Shown here one piece after another: positions 8,784 to 18,916 of a DNA stretch of 64,000 nt. Position 1 is the stretch's first letter. Every line of letters starts with the position of its first letter. Origin of the DNA: Aurantiochytrium sp. KH105 (taxonomy: Eukaryota > Sar > Bigyra > Thraustochytrida > Thraustochytriidae); the NCBI GenBank assembly GCA_003116975.1, contig BGKB01000045.1, positions 1-64,000 on the forward strand, written 5' to 3'. The notes beneath the pieces were generated by a model that saw only the letters and a program-made list of their open reading frames with translations, did no database searches and was not told the DNA's origin. Both the position numbers and the translations under genes were made by a program.

Positions 8784-11405
8784 CTAGCTTGATTCCACAG
8801 AGAGCTTGATGAGGTGCTGCATGAAGACCTGCAGCGAAACGTCGTCGGTAAAGATGCGCTGCTGACTGCTCGAGTCCGAGTTCTCGGGTGGGTTAACACG
8901 CGCAACGAGAAAACGAGCCTGGGACTTGTGCTGATCGGCAGGAATGTAACGCGGAAGCGGGAAACGGTCCTCCATGACGGCCTGTGCATCTTCCTTGGGT
9001 GCTTGCAAAAGGGACTTGAAGTTGGCGTATTCGGGCTTGTTGTGATAACCGGCATCACGCCAGGAGACAATGGTCTCGCCGTGGAAAACGACAACCGTAA
9101 AGAATGTGTCGAGCAAAAGAATGACGTCCGGCTTGATGGACGAGGCGTCGAGCAGCACAGGGACAGGTGGGCCCGAGAAAGAGTAGCTCAGAAGCGCCGG
9201 TTGGATCATGACGAGTGAATCGGACGTGTTGTTGCGTGTGAGTGTCATGCGGTAATAAGCACTTTCGTCCGGGGAGTTGTTGGAGATCTGCAAAAAGGGC
9301 GAACGACGGAGGAAAAAGAGAAATTGCGGGAAAATGGTGAACTCGGACGGCAGACGAAACGAGCTCGGATCGTCCTTGCGGTACTCTGCGAATCGTGCAC
9401 AAAGACGAATGAGACTGCGATCAAGCCAGCGCAAGACGTCCGTAAGGTCCTCGTCGTTGACACGGTAGACGGCTGCCCGAGCCATGAGGACGGCAGCGGC
9501 CTCCTGATCGAAAGAGGGACCGATACTCGTGACGTTCGGGTCGCTCTGCACGAGCCCACCGACAGTCGTGACGCGCATGCGGAAGCGGCCATTGGCGTGC
9601 TGATAGCTGGTGATGAACTGCGTGTACCTCCTGCGCGGACCATGCATCGATTGCTGCTGCTGCTGCTGTTGCTGTTGCTCCGAGCCTTGGACCTCAAAAT
9701 ACAGTGCGATGGTGCTCTGCGGGTCCAAGCCGCACAGCCGCCAGGCATACGTGCCGCCCTCGCCGACCTCGGTCTCACTAACAGACGGCGACTTCTTCTT
9801 GAGCGAGGAGCAGGAACCAATGGCGCCGCGCACCTTGTACTCGCGGGATGTGATGCACTCGAGTGTGCCTGCAAAGCCCATGCGCAGGTGGCCACGGTCT
9901 TGCTCGGTTGTCTTTTCGTCCGAAGGGTGTCGCGTAAAAACGCGACGGAAGGATTCCTTAAAGACAGACTGGCCAAAGCTGTCGGCCAGCACGACAAGAC
10001 CGCCCGTTTTGTCGACGCAGGTCTTCATCTCGAGAAGACCAACCTGGTCATAGCAGCAGCCAAAGAGGTCGACGACGTGGCAATTGATCACGCAGCGCTG
10101 CGTGAGCGCATCGTAATGCTTTTTTGCCTGCTCAAAGAGATCGGCCCGGCCCTTGCTCAAGTCTGCGTGAGAGCGCATGGTGTCCTTGAGGTCGAGCTTG
10201 GCGACAGCGCCAGGACCCATGGTGGCTGGTCCGCCGATGAAGAGCATGATGCGTGCGCCACGACGGTTCCAGAGCTTTTCAAGCATGCCCACGGCTACAC
10301 TCACGGCTACGCCCGTGCAGCGCTGCGGGCGTTGGTTCTGGCCCGTCGGCCACGGGTCACGTGTGAGGTCCGAGAGGATGGCGTCAAGGGTCACGAGGGC
10401 CTCGGAGACCGGCTGGAGAAAGCGCTCCGCGCCAGGTGGGAAGCCCCCTGCACCCTGTGTTGCGCCCTGGGGCTGCCGATTGACAGGAAGTCCCAGCAGG
10501 GCATGAATGCGATCTGCAGAAATGTCCTTGTTGCCGCGAAAGACATAACTCCGCGAAGCCTCGGCAAAGTTGAGTTCGTGGACGTGCACAACGCTGCCAA
10601 AGGTGATGAGTCCAACCAGGGCGTTTTCGGGCAGAATGCTCATGCTCTGGAGAATGGAGTCCTTGAGGGACTCGAGCTCGGTTTCGGAGACGGCAACGTC
10701 AAGCACAAAAACGAAGACAGGGGGGCCCGCGTTCCGGTTCGGGAGCTCGTACTCTACAGTGGTATACTGGGGGATGAGCTCTGCGGGCAGATTGACCTCG
10801 GTGATGTTTTCTGCGTAATGAGGCGGGAATGGATTCCGCGTCATGCAGAACGGGCAGCTCCACAGTTTGGATCGCATGTCAGTGGTGGACCAGGGAGAGA
10901 GGACGGCCATGCAGTTGGAGTTTTTGCAGCGAATTGGCTCGTACTCGAGCACAGGCATGCCTTCGATGCGTTTAAGAGGCGTGTACAGGGCTGCAACGGG
11001 CACGACTGCGCGCTCGGCATCTAGCTTGTTGCTTGGGAACATGTTAAAGGAGAATCGAACACCGTTGCGTTCTTCCTCGCCGGCAAAGTCATAGGCGACA
11101 GCTTGTTGCTGCTGCTGCGCGTACTGTTGCTGCTGCTGCTGCTGCTGTGCCTGCTGCTGGCCATAGCCTTGGTCGTATTGGCCTTGGGGCTGCTGCTGCT
11201 GGCCATACTGCTGTTGCTGGGCGTACTGTTGTTGCTGGTCGTACTGCTGCTGCTGCGGCTGCTGCTGTTGGTACTGCTGTTGTTGCTGGTACTGTTGCTG
11301 CTGCGGCTGCTGTTGCTGCGGTTGCTGGTACTGTCCCTGCTGCTGAGCATAGCCCTGCTGCGGCGCGTACCCGCCGCCGCCCTGGTTGTAGCCGCCTTGC
11401 TGCAT
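8784..11405 (-). CDS. SEC23: COPII coat GTPase-activating subunit Sec23
   Basis: 873 residues. Residues 1-105 are an extension made almost entirely of Q, Y, P and G. The conserved body begins at about 115. It has the zinc finger C160-x4-C165...C184-x2-C187 with the family text [20 protein letters not shown], then the trunk ([14 protein letters not shown], about 233-246), beta-sandwich, helical and gelsolin-like parts. It ends in [17 protein letters not shown], which is typical of Sec23. [21 protein letters not shown] distinguishes Sec23 from Sec24. Function: with Sec24 it forms the inner COPII coat on ER exit sites and stimulates Sar1 GTP hydrolysis. A second short Q tract sits in a loop near residue 585. 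The N-terminal Q-rich arm and CTG-rich coding repeats are unusual, as animal and yeast Sec23 start directly at the core. Confidence 0.95.
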   Translation of the reverse strand: MQQGGYNQGGGGYAPQQGYAQQQGQYQQPQQQQPQQQQYQQQQQYQQQQPQQQQYDQQQQYAQQQQYGQQQQPQGQYDQGYGQQQAQQQQQQQQYAQQQQQAVAYDFAGEEERNGVRFSFNMFPSNKLDAERAVVPVAALYTPLKRIEGMPVLEYEPIRCKNSNCMAVLSPWSTTDMRSKLWSCPFCMTRNPFPPHYAENITEVNLPAELIPQYTTVEYELPNRNAGPPVFVFVLDVAVSETELESLKDSILQSMSILPENALVGLITFGSVVHVHELNFAEASRSYVFRGNKDISADRIHALLGLPVNRQPQGATQGAGGFPPGAERFLQPVSEALVTLDAILSDLTRDPWPTGQNQRPQRCTGVAVSVAVGMLEKLWNRRGARIMLFIGGPATMGPGAVAKLDLKDTMRSHADLSKGRADLFEQAKKHYDALTQRCVINCHVVDLFGCCYDQVGLLEMKTCVDKTGGLVVLADSFGQSVFKESFRRVFTRHPSDEKTTEQDRGHLRMGFAGTLECITSREYKVRGAIGSCSSLKKKSPSVSETEVGEGGTYAWRLCGLDPQSTIALYFEVQGSEQQQQQQQQQSMHGPRRRYTQFITSYQHANGRFRMRVTTVGGLVQSDPNVTSIGPSFDQEAAAVLMARAAVYRVNDEDLTDVLRWLDRSLIRLCARFAEYRKDDPSSFRLPSEFTIFPQFLFFLRRSPFLQISNNSPDESAYYRMTLTRNNTSDSLVMIQPALLSYSFSGPPVPVLLDASSIKPDVILLLDTFFTVVVFHGETIVSWRDAGYHNKPEYANFKSLLQAPKEDAQAVMEDRFPLPRYIPADQHKSQARFLVARVNPPENSDSSSQQRIFTDDVSLQVFMQHLIKLSVESS
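11100..11400 (-). repeat. CTG/CAG-rich coding repeat of Sec23
   Basis: About 300 bases of mixed CTG, TTG, GTA and GGC triplets coding Gln with regularly spaced Tyr and Pro ([15 protein letters not shown]-like units). It is an in-frame imperfect triplet array likely to vary in length between strains. Confidence 0.8.
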
Positions 11406-12525
11406 CCTCGTGCCTCGCCCGGTTGTTCCCTTTCCGGTCGCAACTCGGCTCGAATCGGCTCTGCCGGGGTGCAGTCGAGGTCGTCCGGCGGCTCCGGCAG
11501 ACGCCTGCTGCTTGTGCCGCTCGCTCGCGCGCTCGCTCGCTCGCCTGCCCGCCCGCTCGCGCGCGATCTCTCGCTCACGCTCTGCGCGGCTTCGTCTCGT
11601 GTCCTACTTGTCGACGTGGCACCGCGCCTCCGTAGCACTGCCTACTGCTGCACTACGGAGCCAAGCGAGAGAGGCGACGGCTAGGCCCGCCACGGTTGCG
11701 CACTTGCGCGCGGCCATTCCGCACTTACAGCGCACTATTCTCTACTTGTGGCCTCGACTCGCCCGTGTTCACGGTGAGCCAGCCCTCCAGTGCGGTGCTA
11801 GAGCACCGCAACCGTCGCTTTTCCGATTTTCTGTTGATAAAGCCGAAGCTTCTGCAACCACGTGGACACGGGTCGCTGGCTGGCCGGGCGGGCTGTGCTA
11901 TGTATGTATACGACCTCCCAGCCAGATGAAGAGCCCACCTCTGCACTGCACGAGTTCAGACCGCGCGGGCTCGCTTGCCAGCCACAGCCAGCCGGAAACT
12001 CTTGCTCACAGTTCAAGTTGTTTGATAGCACAGCAAGCATGCCCAAGATCCGCCCGCGTCTTGGTGAATTTTTTCCCTCTTCTTCTTGTCATCAATCCGG
12101 GTATACGATGCAGTCGCCCATGGTGGCTGGCCACGGTGCTGTGGCTAGTTGGTGGGCGAACTCGAGGCGAACGCGAACGCGAGGCGAAGGCATTGCAAGG
12201 GAAGGGCATGACAAGGGAACTTTTCAAGGCATGGTGCGACACGACGCTCTCTCCCGAACCATTCTACTACTGTCAGCTGCTGCTGCTGGCCAGTGGTGGC
12301 TGCTGGCTGCTGGCCATGGTGGCTGCTCCATGTGCTTGGGATAGCCGATAGCAGAGATGACTGTGACCGGGCACTGACAGTGACAAGACGAGAGCCCACC
12401 AGCCAGGCCAACCAAAAAAACAAAAAGTGGGTGCTTGCACCTTCGAACACTGTTGTCTCACTTTCCATCATGACGGTTTACGACTCGGTCGAGAGGGACA
12501 ACTCCCCAGCAAAAGCAAGCGAGCA

Positions 12526-12625
12526 AGCAAGCATGGACGGCAAGCGAGCAAGCAAGCATGGACGGCAAGCGAGCAAGCAAGCATGGACGGCAAGCGAGCA
12601 AGCAAGCATGGACGGCAAGCTCCTT
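12526..12625 (+). repeat. 25-bp tandem repeat, four copies
   Basis: Four consecutive near-perfect copies of the unit GCGAGCAAGCAAGCATGGAC plus GGCAA. The unit itself contains CAAG tetranucleotide steps, so it probably grew from a simple CAAG microsatellite. It lies 650 bases upstream of the kinase ATG. Confidence 0.85.
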
Positions 12626-12854
12626 CCTTTTGGGCCGAGCATTCGTCGGCGCCGAGCTCTTTCTGCTCCCTTCTTTTCCCCTCTCCTGCAAATTTTTCTT
12701 CTCTCTGCCTCTCCCCTGCCCGCCTCTCTCTCTCTCCCCCCTCCCTCTTGTTGCTGCCGTATCCCGTTTCTCCTGTTTCCTCTCCTTGTGCGTGCCTGTC
12801 TGCCGGCTGGCCGTCTGCGGCTGCTTGTTCTTCTTTGCTTGTCCGCGTCTCTGA

Positions 12855-12954
12855 CGTCTGTCTGTCTGTCTGTCCACTGTGTCTGCCTACTATGCGACTG
12901 TCTGTCTGTCTGTGTGTCTGTCTATGTGTCTGTCTGTCTGTCTGTGTGTCTGTG

Positions 12955-12999
<45 letters not shown>

Positions 13000-13008
13000 G
13001 CTGTCTGC
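12855..13008 (+). repeat. CTGT microsatellite
   Basis: About 150 bases of CTGT repeats with scattered TGTG interruptions, ending near 13008. Its strand complement, ACAG, recurs 95 bases downstream, so the two tracts could base-pair. Confidence 0.9.
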
Positions 13009-13102
13009 GCAGGTTGCGGCGGATCGGGAGCAGAAGCGGAGCGCCGGCAGCGCGCGTCGGCAGCGGCGCGGCGCGAGAGGGCAGCCGGGCGGCGGGCGAG
13101 CG

Positions 13103-13103
13103 C

Positions 13104-13140
<37 letters not shown>

Positions 13141-13150
13141 GCCAGACAGG
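13103..13150 (+). repeat. ACAG microsatellite
   Basis: About 40 bases of pure CAGA repeats, followed by degenerating copies. It is the reverse complement of the CTGT tract at 12855-13008. It is in the 5' region of the kinase gene, 120 bases before the ATG. Confidence 0.9.
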
Positions 13151-13273
13151 CGGCGGCCGCCAGACAGGCAACCCGCCGGCGGGCGAGCGGGCGAGCGAGC
13201 GAGCGAGGCAGGCAGCCAGGCATACTCGCCAGCCAGCAAGCAAGCGAAGCAAGCAAAGGCAAGCCCCAAGAAG

Positions 13274-14920
13274 ATGAACGAGATCAAGGACCTCATCTCG
13301 CGACGCGGCACCGGCGTGAGCGCGCGCGGGCTGCAAACGGGGGACGGCGTTGCCGGATCCGGCGCAGATGACGACCTCGATTGGCCCCAGACCGCAAGCT
13401 CGTACGAGCTCAAGGCCCAGATCGGTCAGGGCGCCTTCGCAAAGGTGTGGCAAGCCACCTGCAAGGAGAGGAACACGGACGTCGCCATCAAGGTTATCGA
13501 GCTCGATAACCTGACCTCCAGCCTGGACGATATTTATCAAGAGGTCCGCGTGATGCTTCTCAGCAAATTTCCCAGCGTGCTGCGCGCCTATGCGTGCTTC
13601 GTGGTCAAGCGCAGCCTATGGCTTGTCATGCCCCTCATGCGCAAGGGCTCGTGCCTGCGCATCATGAAGGTGCTCAAGCGCAAGGGCCTCGGCGACGGTC
13701 TCAAGGAGGAGTGGATTGCGCCCATTCTCAAGTCAGCCCTCGAGGGTCTCGAGTACTTTCACAAGCGCGGCAAGGTCCACCGCGACATCAAGGCCAGTAA
13801 CCTGCTCATGGACAGCGACGGCTCGGTGCGCATCTCCGACTTTGGCGTGGCCGGCTGGCTCCCCAATGGCCTCGACAGGAACAGCGTCGAGCGGCGCACC
13901 TTTGTTGGCACACCGTGCTGGATGGCGCCCGAGGTCATGGAGCAGACCGACGCCTACGACGAGAAGGCAGACATTTGGTCCTTTGGAATCACCGCGCTCG
14001 AGCTCGCCAAGGGCTACGCGCCGTATGCGCGACTTGCGCCCATGCGCGTGCTCCTTGCCACCATCCAGAACCCCCCGCCCTCACTGCGCTCCTACGATGA
14101 CTGGCAGCAGACCAAGAACAAGTTTTCGCGCCACTTCCGCGAAATCATCACCTTGTGTTTGCAGCGCAACCCAGCGAATCGCCCGTCAGCATCAACGCTT
14201 CTTTCCAAGACCTTTTTCAGGCGGGCCCCGCCCTCGAACTCTCTCGCAAAGGATTTGCTCGAAGCCGTCCCTATCCCGGATACCTGGGAACAGAGCACGT
14301 CGTCCTCCGAGGAGCGTGCGGAGCAAAAGCGCCAGCTCGAGCTCATGAAAAAGGATCAGGAGGAAGAGCTCGAACGACAGCGCAAGGCGGCTATTCAGCA
14401 GGAGCAGCAGCAGGCTGAGGCGCCTGCACAAACTCCGGCGCAGCCCCCTGCCGCAAACCAGCAAACACAGCAACCTGGCGGGGGAGCGGCGGACGCCGCA
14501 CAACAGTCCAACCCGGAGAGCGCATCGCAAAGCGCGCAACAGCAGGGAGTGGCGCCTAATGGTTCGGCCGCAAGCTCTGCCCCACCTGCAGCAGCTTCTA
14601 GCGCCGAGCCGGGCTCTGCTGGCGCCGGGGCCGCTGGCGATGCCGCCGACGACGCGAACTCAACAGACCCCAAGCTGCAAGCCATTGCCAACCTCGAAAA
14701 GCTCGAGGCCAAACAAGGCAGCAGCTTTGTTCGCGGAGCTACTTGGGTCTTTGAGGACGACGATGCAGACGCGGCACCGGCGGCTTCGGGAACCGCGCAG
14801 GATGGGGCTGCTCAGCCCACGGCCTCTGCCGAGGGCGGCGAAAAGGTCGATGTAAGCGACGAGTTTAATGACTTTGCCATGGAGTACCAAAAGGGTCAGA
14901 TCCGCGGCGAGCAAGACTGA
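13274..14920 (+). CDS. STE20-family protein kinase, SPAK/OSR1 (Fray)-like
   Basis: 548 residues from the ATG at 13274; the frame is open further upstream only through microsatellite sequence. The kinase domain spans about 44-330. It has the glycine loop GQGAFAKV (51-58), AIK with Lys73, alphaC Glu90, HRDIKASN (169-176), DFG (189-191), the activation segment RRTFVGTPCWMAPEVME (207-223) and DIWSFGITALELA. TFVGTPCWMAPEVME is the signature of the SPAK/OSR1 group; Thr209 matches the threonine that WNK kinases phosphorylate. After the kinase comes a Q/E-rich coiled segment (350-385), a Gln/Ala/Pro-rich linker, and a short SSFVRGATWVFEDDD block that may be the remnant of the PF1 region. I see no clear C-terminal docking (RFxV-binding) domain. 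Likely role: ion-transport or stress signalling in the cytosol. Confidence 0.9.
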   Translation: MNEIKDLISRRGTGVSARGLQTGDGVAGSGADDDLDWPQTASSYELKAQIGQGAFAKVWQATCKERNTDVAIKVIELDNLTSSLDDIYQEVRVMLLSKFPSVLRAYACFVVKRSLWLVMPLMRKGSCLRIMKVLKRKGLGDGLKEEWIAPILKSALEGLEYFHKRGKVHRDIKASNLLMDSDGSVRISDFGVAGWLPNGLDRNSVERRTFVGTPCWMAPEVMEQTDAYDEKADIWSFGITALELAKGYAPYARLAPMRVLLATIQNPPPSLRSYDDWQQTKNKFSRHFREIITLCLQRNPANRPSASTLLSKTFFRRAPPSNSLAKDLLEAVPIPDTWEQSTSSSEERAEQKRQLELMKKDQEEELERQRKAAIQQEQQQAEAPAQTPAQPPAANQQTQQPGGGAADAAQQSNPESASQSAQQQGVAPNGSAASSAPPAAASSAEPGSAGAGAAGDAADDANSTDPKLQAIANLEKLEAKQGSSFVRGATWVFEDDDADAAPAASGTAQDGAAQPTASAEGGEKVDVSDEFNDFAMEYQKGQIRGEQD

Positions 14921-15821
14921 ACCTGCTTGCCTCTCGCGGCCCAGTCGATCGCTTCCTTCACCTTTTCCACCCTTCACGCCGTTTTTCTCCTCCGACATCC
15001 TTTACTTTTGCTCTTTCACTCGTCCGTGGGCTCTCTCACGCCTTTCCGAATTTAACCCAGCCAGACCGCCGTGGCCTTTCTCTTTTTTTTTTTCGTTGCC
15101 ACCATGGCGCCCAAACTAGAGAGAACTTGGAAAGAGCGGCAATTGCAAGTTGTCAAGCTTGCGCGAATGATGTGACGGCCCCTCTCTTTCGTCGATGCGG
15201 AAGCAAGCCGCGAAAGCGGGATTGTTTTTTGCTTTCTCTTCTCCTCTTTCCCCGCCCCTTTACCCCTTTTATCCTTTTTGTCGCAAGCGGGGGGCTCGTC
15301 ATCGACACTGTGTCGTAAACAGAAACATCAACCAATGCTTTTCTTTCTGCGCTTTCGTCTCGTCTTGTCAACAATTCGCAACATGCTTGCAAAGAAACCT
15401 CTCTTCTCTGTTTCCGTAAAACACAAGTTTATAAGTATTGCGTGGTCGTCAATCCATGAGCTATCTTTGACCGGGAAAACTTCAGGATCTTCTCCAAGCA
15501 ATCCACCTTTTCTCTGTTGTGAGCTCGCTTAGCGCTTGTATACTCCTTTGACCAAGAGACAGCCCGCCGAGCAGAGTTCATTTCGAAGAAGCCACCGACC
15601 AAGCTTGATTTTTTTGAAAATGGGTCGACGCTTCGCGGGCGGAGCTCTCTTTTACTCTTTCGAGGTAAAGTACAAAGAGTCGAACGTATCGGACATCGGT
15701 CAGGTCGTAAGAGCGAAGCAGAGTGAGCCAGAGTACGACCCAGTGTAGGCCAAAGAGTTGACCGCAGAACAAGGAAAGCTTACTCCTGGGGAATAGAAAA
15801 GGGTAGTATAGGCAATAGCAT
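14921..15821. other. Convergent intergenic region kinase / p24
   Basis: 901 bases containing both 3' UTRs, T/C-rich stretches and a T tract near 15083-15093. No open frame of protein-like composition; nothing else seen. Confidence 0.5.
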
Positions 15822-16520
15822 TTAGATGAGTTTTTTCCGTTGAAAGTACGACTTGAGGTACATGATTTGCCATGCGCCCAGCGAACCTACAACGGCGATG
15901 GAAAAGAAGGAAAAGAGACTGACGCGCGTGTTGATGCTCTCGTTCATATCGCGCATCTCCGCCTCGCGCTGTTTGAGCGCCGTCAGCTCGTGGCGCACGT
16001 CACGAATCGTTTCCTGAATGCGAATTACCTCGGCGCTGAGTGGTTTAAGATGATGACGCTGCACCACTTCCGTGAGGTCCTTTGCCTCCACCCCGGAGCG
16101 CAACTTGACTTGAACTTCGCGCGTGATCATGTCGTTGTTGCGGAGACAGAGCACATGTTCGCCAGCAGCCTCGGCCGTGAACCCGAACTTTGCCATTTTC
16201 GAGTTTTGCTTGCTAAACACTTCCTCGCCCAAGGGACCCGTCACGTGGATGTCCATGTTGACGTCATCACCATCGGCGTGCACCTCGAACTCGCCCGTCA
16301 CGAGCTGATCTTTACGAAGCACGTCAAAGATACACCTTTCTTCGGTGGAGGCTACTTCAAAGCGCACACCTGACGCGCGGTTGAAGCTGCAAACAAGAAC
16401 CGCCGCGGCAAGCGCCAAAGTTGTTTGCCAGCCGAACGCTTTCGACACGCGGCCCCTTCGTCGTCGCCCGAGACGTTGCCTCCCGGGCGGCAACCGCGTC
16501 TCGTTTTCTGTTGTTCCCAT
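15822..16520 (-). CDS. p24/TMED-family cargo receptor (EMP24/GP25L)
   Basis: 232 residues from the ATG at 16520. A basic N-terminus is followed by a hydrophobic signal segment (about 30-47). The lumenal GOLD domain follows, with two cysteines, C63 and C125, at the disulfide positions of the family (RCIFDVL and HVLCLRNN). A coiled-coil segment lies at 155-195 and one membrane helix at 201-222. The 10-residue cytosolic tail KSYFQRKKLI ends in the KKxx COPI-binding signal and has the preceding aromatic pair. p24 proteins form oligomers that cycle between ER and Golgi and help load GPI-anchored and other cargo. The frame stays open upstream to 16943, but that part matches the duplicated flank of the SAM gene and is not coding. 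Length fits p24-delta (TMED10) proteins. Confidence 0.92.
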   Translation of the reverse strand: MGTTENETRLPPGRQRLGRRRRGRVSKAFGWQTTLALAAAVLVCSFNRASGVRFEVASTEERCIFDVLRKDQLVTGEFEVHADGDDVNMDIHVTGPLGEEVFSKQNSKMAKFGFTAEAAGEHVLCLRNNDMITREVQVKLRSGVEAKDLTEVVQRHHLKPLSAEVIRIQETIRDVRHELTALKQREAEMRDMNESINTRVSLFSFFSIAVVGSLGAWQIMYLKSYFQRKKLI

Positions 16521-17044
16521 GACAACACTGTTGAACGTTTGGGCTTGTTCACCTGTACTCACGACCGTGGACTTTTGATCTCTCTCGTGCGCGCGGGCGT
16601 GTTCGCGCGCACTCGCGCCTACGCCCTCTTTGCTACGCACGAGAGCACGCACGAAAGCACGTTTACTTGTAGGCCTAGGCCACGTTGGTTCGATAAAATA
16701 AAAAAGGCAAAGCAAGAAGCGAGCGACAAGAAGCTTTGCAAAACGAGCGGGAAAACCTTGCGAAGAAGTTGAATGACTAAAGTGATCATTCTTGGTGATC
16801 ACTCTTGACGTGCAGGGCTTGTCTCGAAGATGCAAAGCTCGGTCATCGTATTCAGAATCTGAGAAATGGTGTTGAGTTATTGGCGACAAGAGAGGAGCAA
16901 AAGGAAAAGTTTCACCAAAGCCACCATGGAAGTTGGGATTCACTTGGGAAATGAATAAACGACGAGCGAGGTCTTTCTCTCTTTTTTTGTGTGTGTGGTG
17001 TATGTAGGGGGCACGTCGGTCAAAGTCGCGTGAAGCGTGGACGA
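16521..17044. other. Intergenic p24 / SAM copy 1, left edge of duplication
   Basis: 524 bases. About 16713-16940 is similar to 18600-18840 (shared text includes GCAAAACGAGCGG, GAGAAATGGTGT and GAGTTATTGGC), marking the 3' flank of the duplicated unit. A TAGGCCTA palindrome lies at 16670-16677, upstream of the p24 start. Confidence 0.6.
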
Positions 17045-18088
17045 TCAGTGGACCTTGAGGGCGCGCAACATTTGAGACTCCTCCATATGGTGCATAATGG
17101 CCTTGACAGCTTCATCAGCGTCCTCGAGAATGCCGATCTTACGCACGTTGCCTTCCTGGTCCCCATCACCCCGCAGAGTAATGGTCACATAGCCCTCAGG
17201 GCGCTGCTTGTAGTAAAGGTCGTAGCCGCAGCACCTTTGGCAAGGGGTGGCCCAGTAAAAATCCCCCTTGTTCGGCTCTTGCTTGAGCTCGTTGCAGCAA
17301 AGGACATTGGTGCAGTCAGCACAGGAACGCTTGTACGTTTCCTGTTTTTGAATGATCTCGAGGTCCACGTCAGCAATCATGCTAAAGTCGATGTTATCAA
17401 CTTTGGTCTTGAAGGGGGGCTCGTTGGTCGGCGCAAACGCATGATTAAGCTTGCGGTATTTCTCGTCAATCTGATCTTTCCAGCGGCCTTGTTCGATGGT
17501 GAGGTGGTCACGATAGATGCGCAGCGTGGACGGAGGGAGCTCGACGAACTGCTTTGGCGAACAGCACACAGCGTCCCAGCAGCTGTCGCAGTTGCCTCGG
17601 TAATTCTTCATGGCACAGCGGTTGCAGACGCTACAGGGTCCCTCATACCACTCGTGAGCCTTGCCCCAGAAAACGAGCGGTGCCTCTTTGATGACCATGG
17701 CGCGCTGGTTCTCGCGGTCGATCGTGTTGAGGCTTAAACAGAGATTCTCGAGTGCCTTGGCCTCGCCCAGCGAATCGAAGCCCATTTTATCAATATCCTT
17801 GCTGGTGAGCGTGTGCAGAATGCTGCCGTTAATGCCGTGCTTTTGAATCTGTCGCGGGATCTCCTTGAGTTGGAGCCTGCTCATAAAGTTCGCGAGTTCC
17901 TTGACGTTCATTTTGGTGAGCTCGTGCATCTGTTTCTGCTCCAGGGACGAGAGCACGCGCACCGGGTCCACGCAGTCCCCTTCCCCGTCCGAAGACTCGC
18001 GCTGCATCAGCGGCTGCGCGGACGGGGCCTGTCCCGCGCTCTGCGTAGGCGGCACGGGTGCGTGCGTCTTGGCTTCGTGCGGCTCCAT
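17045..18088 (-). CDS. SAM-domain protein with Cys-rich region, copy 1
   Basis: 347 residues. An N-terminal Q/P-rich stretch is followed by a SAM domain at about 58-122 (ELANFMSRLQLKEI...GINGSILHTLTSKDIDKMGFDSLGEA). The rest is not a family I know. It contains three cysteine clusters: C152, C155, C158, C167, C170, C175, C176; then C256, C259, C264, C265; then C283, C286, C287. The CxxC spacing suggests metal binding or lipidation. No membrane segment. The SAM domain suggests oligomerisation or partner binding. A paralogue about 85 percent identical (by eye) lies directly downstream in tandem at 18917-19921, so this is a recent local duplication. Start ATG at 18086-18088. Confidence 0.75.
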   Translation of the reverse strand: MEPHEAKTHAPVPPTQSAGQAPSAQPLMQRESSDGEGDCVDPVRVLSSLEQKQMHELTKMNVKELANFMSRLQLKEIPRQIQKHGINGSILHTLTSKDIDKMGFDSLGEAKALENLCLSLNTIDRENQRAMVIKEAPLVFWGKAHEWYEGPCSVCNRCAMKNYRGNCDSCWDAVCCSPKQFVELPPSTLRIYRDHLTIEQGRWKDQIDEKYRKLNHAFAPTNEPPFKTKVDNIDFSMIADVDLEIIQKQETYKRSCADCTNVLCCNELKQEPNKGDFYWATPCQRCCGYDLYYKQRPEGYVTITLRGDGDQEGNVRKIGILEDADEAVKAIMHHMEESQMLRALKVH

Positions 18089-18916
18089 GGTGCTGCGGAC
18101 GACGCGCTCCTTCGCCCGCCTGCCTGCCTCTTTGCCTGTGAGTCTGGGTGCGTCTGCGTGTGTCTGGCTGCCAGGCTGTTTGTCTCCCTGCTCCCGCGCG
18201 CGCGCGCGCCCTCCTGCTGCTCAGCTGCCCGCGCCTCTCCGAAGTCTGGCTCTGGCTCTGGCTCCGTGACCCGCGCCGCGTCCGGGCCGCGGGATTCTGC
18301 GCCTCATTGACAGGGTCATCTTCCAAGTGCCCCAAACTTGAAAAAGTCGTTGCGCCACAGAGTATACTAGTATTCTACCACCGAATAACAAATAAGGAGA
18401 CAGGAGACGATGTGTCAGGTATAGGATAGGATGATGATGATGCGTGCCACGCACGGAAGTTGGCTGGCTTCGGCTTTCCTTCGTATCCACCACCAGCAGC
18501 AGTGACAGCATAGAAGCCAGCGAAGCCGCCTGCGCAGAGAAGGACTGGGTGGAAAGATGGATGGATAGATGCCACGCACGTTATTCGATGAGAAAGAAGT
18601 CAACGCAAGCAAGCGCTTGCAAAACGAGCGGAAAAGCCTTGCGAGGACGTTGAACATCGAAATTTTGCACTCTCGTCGTGCAGGGTTTGTCTCGAGGATC
18701 CAGCCCGGTCGTCGTATTTAGAATTTGAGAAATGGTGTCGAGTTATTGGCAACAAGAGAGAAGCAAAAGGAAAAGATTTAGAAAAGCCAGCTTGATAACT
18801 TGGGGCTAATTTCGGAAATATAGTAAAGGTGAGCAAGCTTTTTTCTCGTTTATTTCGGTGTGTAGGCCTTAGGTATTTGAGATTGCGTCGGTTAAAGTCG
18901 CGTGAAGCTGGAACGA
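18089..18916. other. Spacer between the two SAM genes
   Basis: 828 bases. The left part (to about 18380) is the 5' flank of copy 1 and resembles 19961-20120 and 20290-20480. A CG-alternating run lies at about 18194-18210. Bases 18404-18575 are one copy of a dispersed repeat. From about 18600 it becomes the 3' flank of copy 2, similar to 16713-16940. No gene. Confidence 0.6.
18404..18575 (+). repeat. Dispersed repeat, copy A
   Basis: Contains about 60 bases identical to a block at about 21800-21860 (running through CAGCAGCAGTGACAGCATAG to GAGAAGGACTGG), flanked by weaker similarity (GACGATGTGTCAGG on the left, GGATGG repeats on the right). The two copies bracket the SAM copy 2 region. Confidence 0.8.

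Larger units (their letters stand above)
11406..13273. other. Divergent intergenic region Sec23 / SPAK-like kinase, repeat-rich
   Basis: 1.87 kb between two divergent ATGs. The long open frames here (for example up to 875 codons joined to the kinase) are Ala/Arg/Ser or Gln/Thr/Asp-rich translations of microsatellites and I do not accept them. The region includes a 25-base tandem array and opposing CTGT and ACAG tracts, listed separately. Promoters of both genes must be here. Confidence 0.5.

Noticed and set aside
9324-11024. 566-codon plus-strand frame opposite Sec23
   Set aside because: Antisense shadow of a highly conserved gene; lacks protein-like features.
12293-13273. 327 extra codons in frame before the kinase ATG
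   Set aside because: The translation is Ala/Arg/Ser then CTGT-derived Cys/Leu/Val and Gln/Thr/Asp repeats; the conserved protein begins at 13274.
16521-16943. N-terminal extension of the p24 frame
   Set aside because: It translates the duplicated SAM-gene flank; the signal peptide begins after the ATG at 16520.
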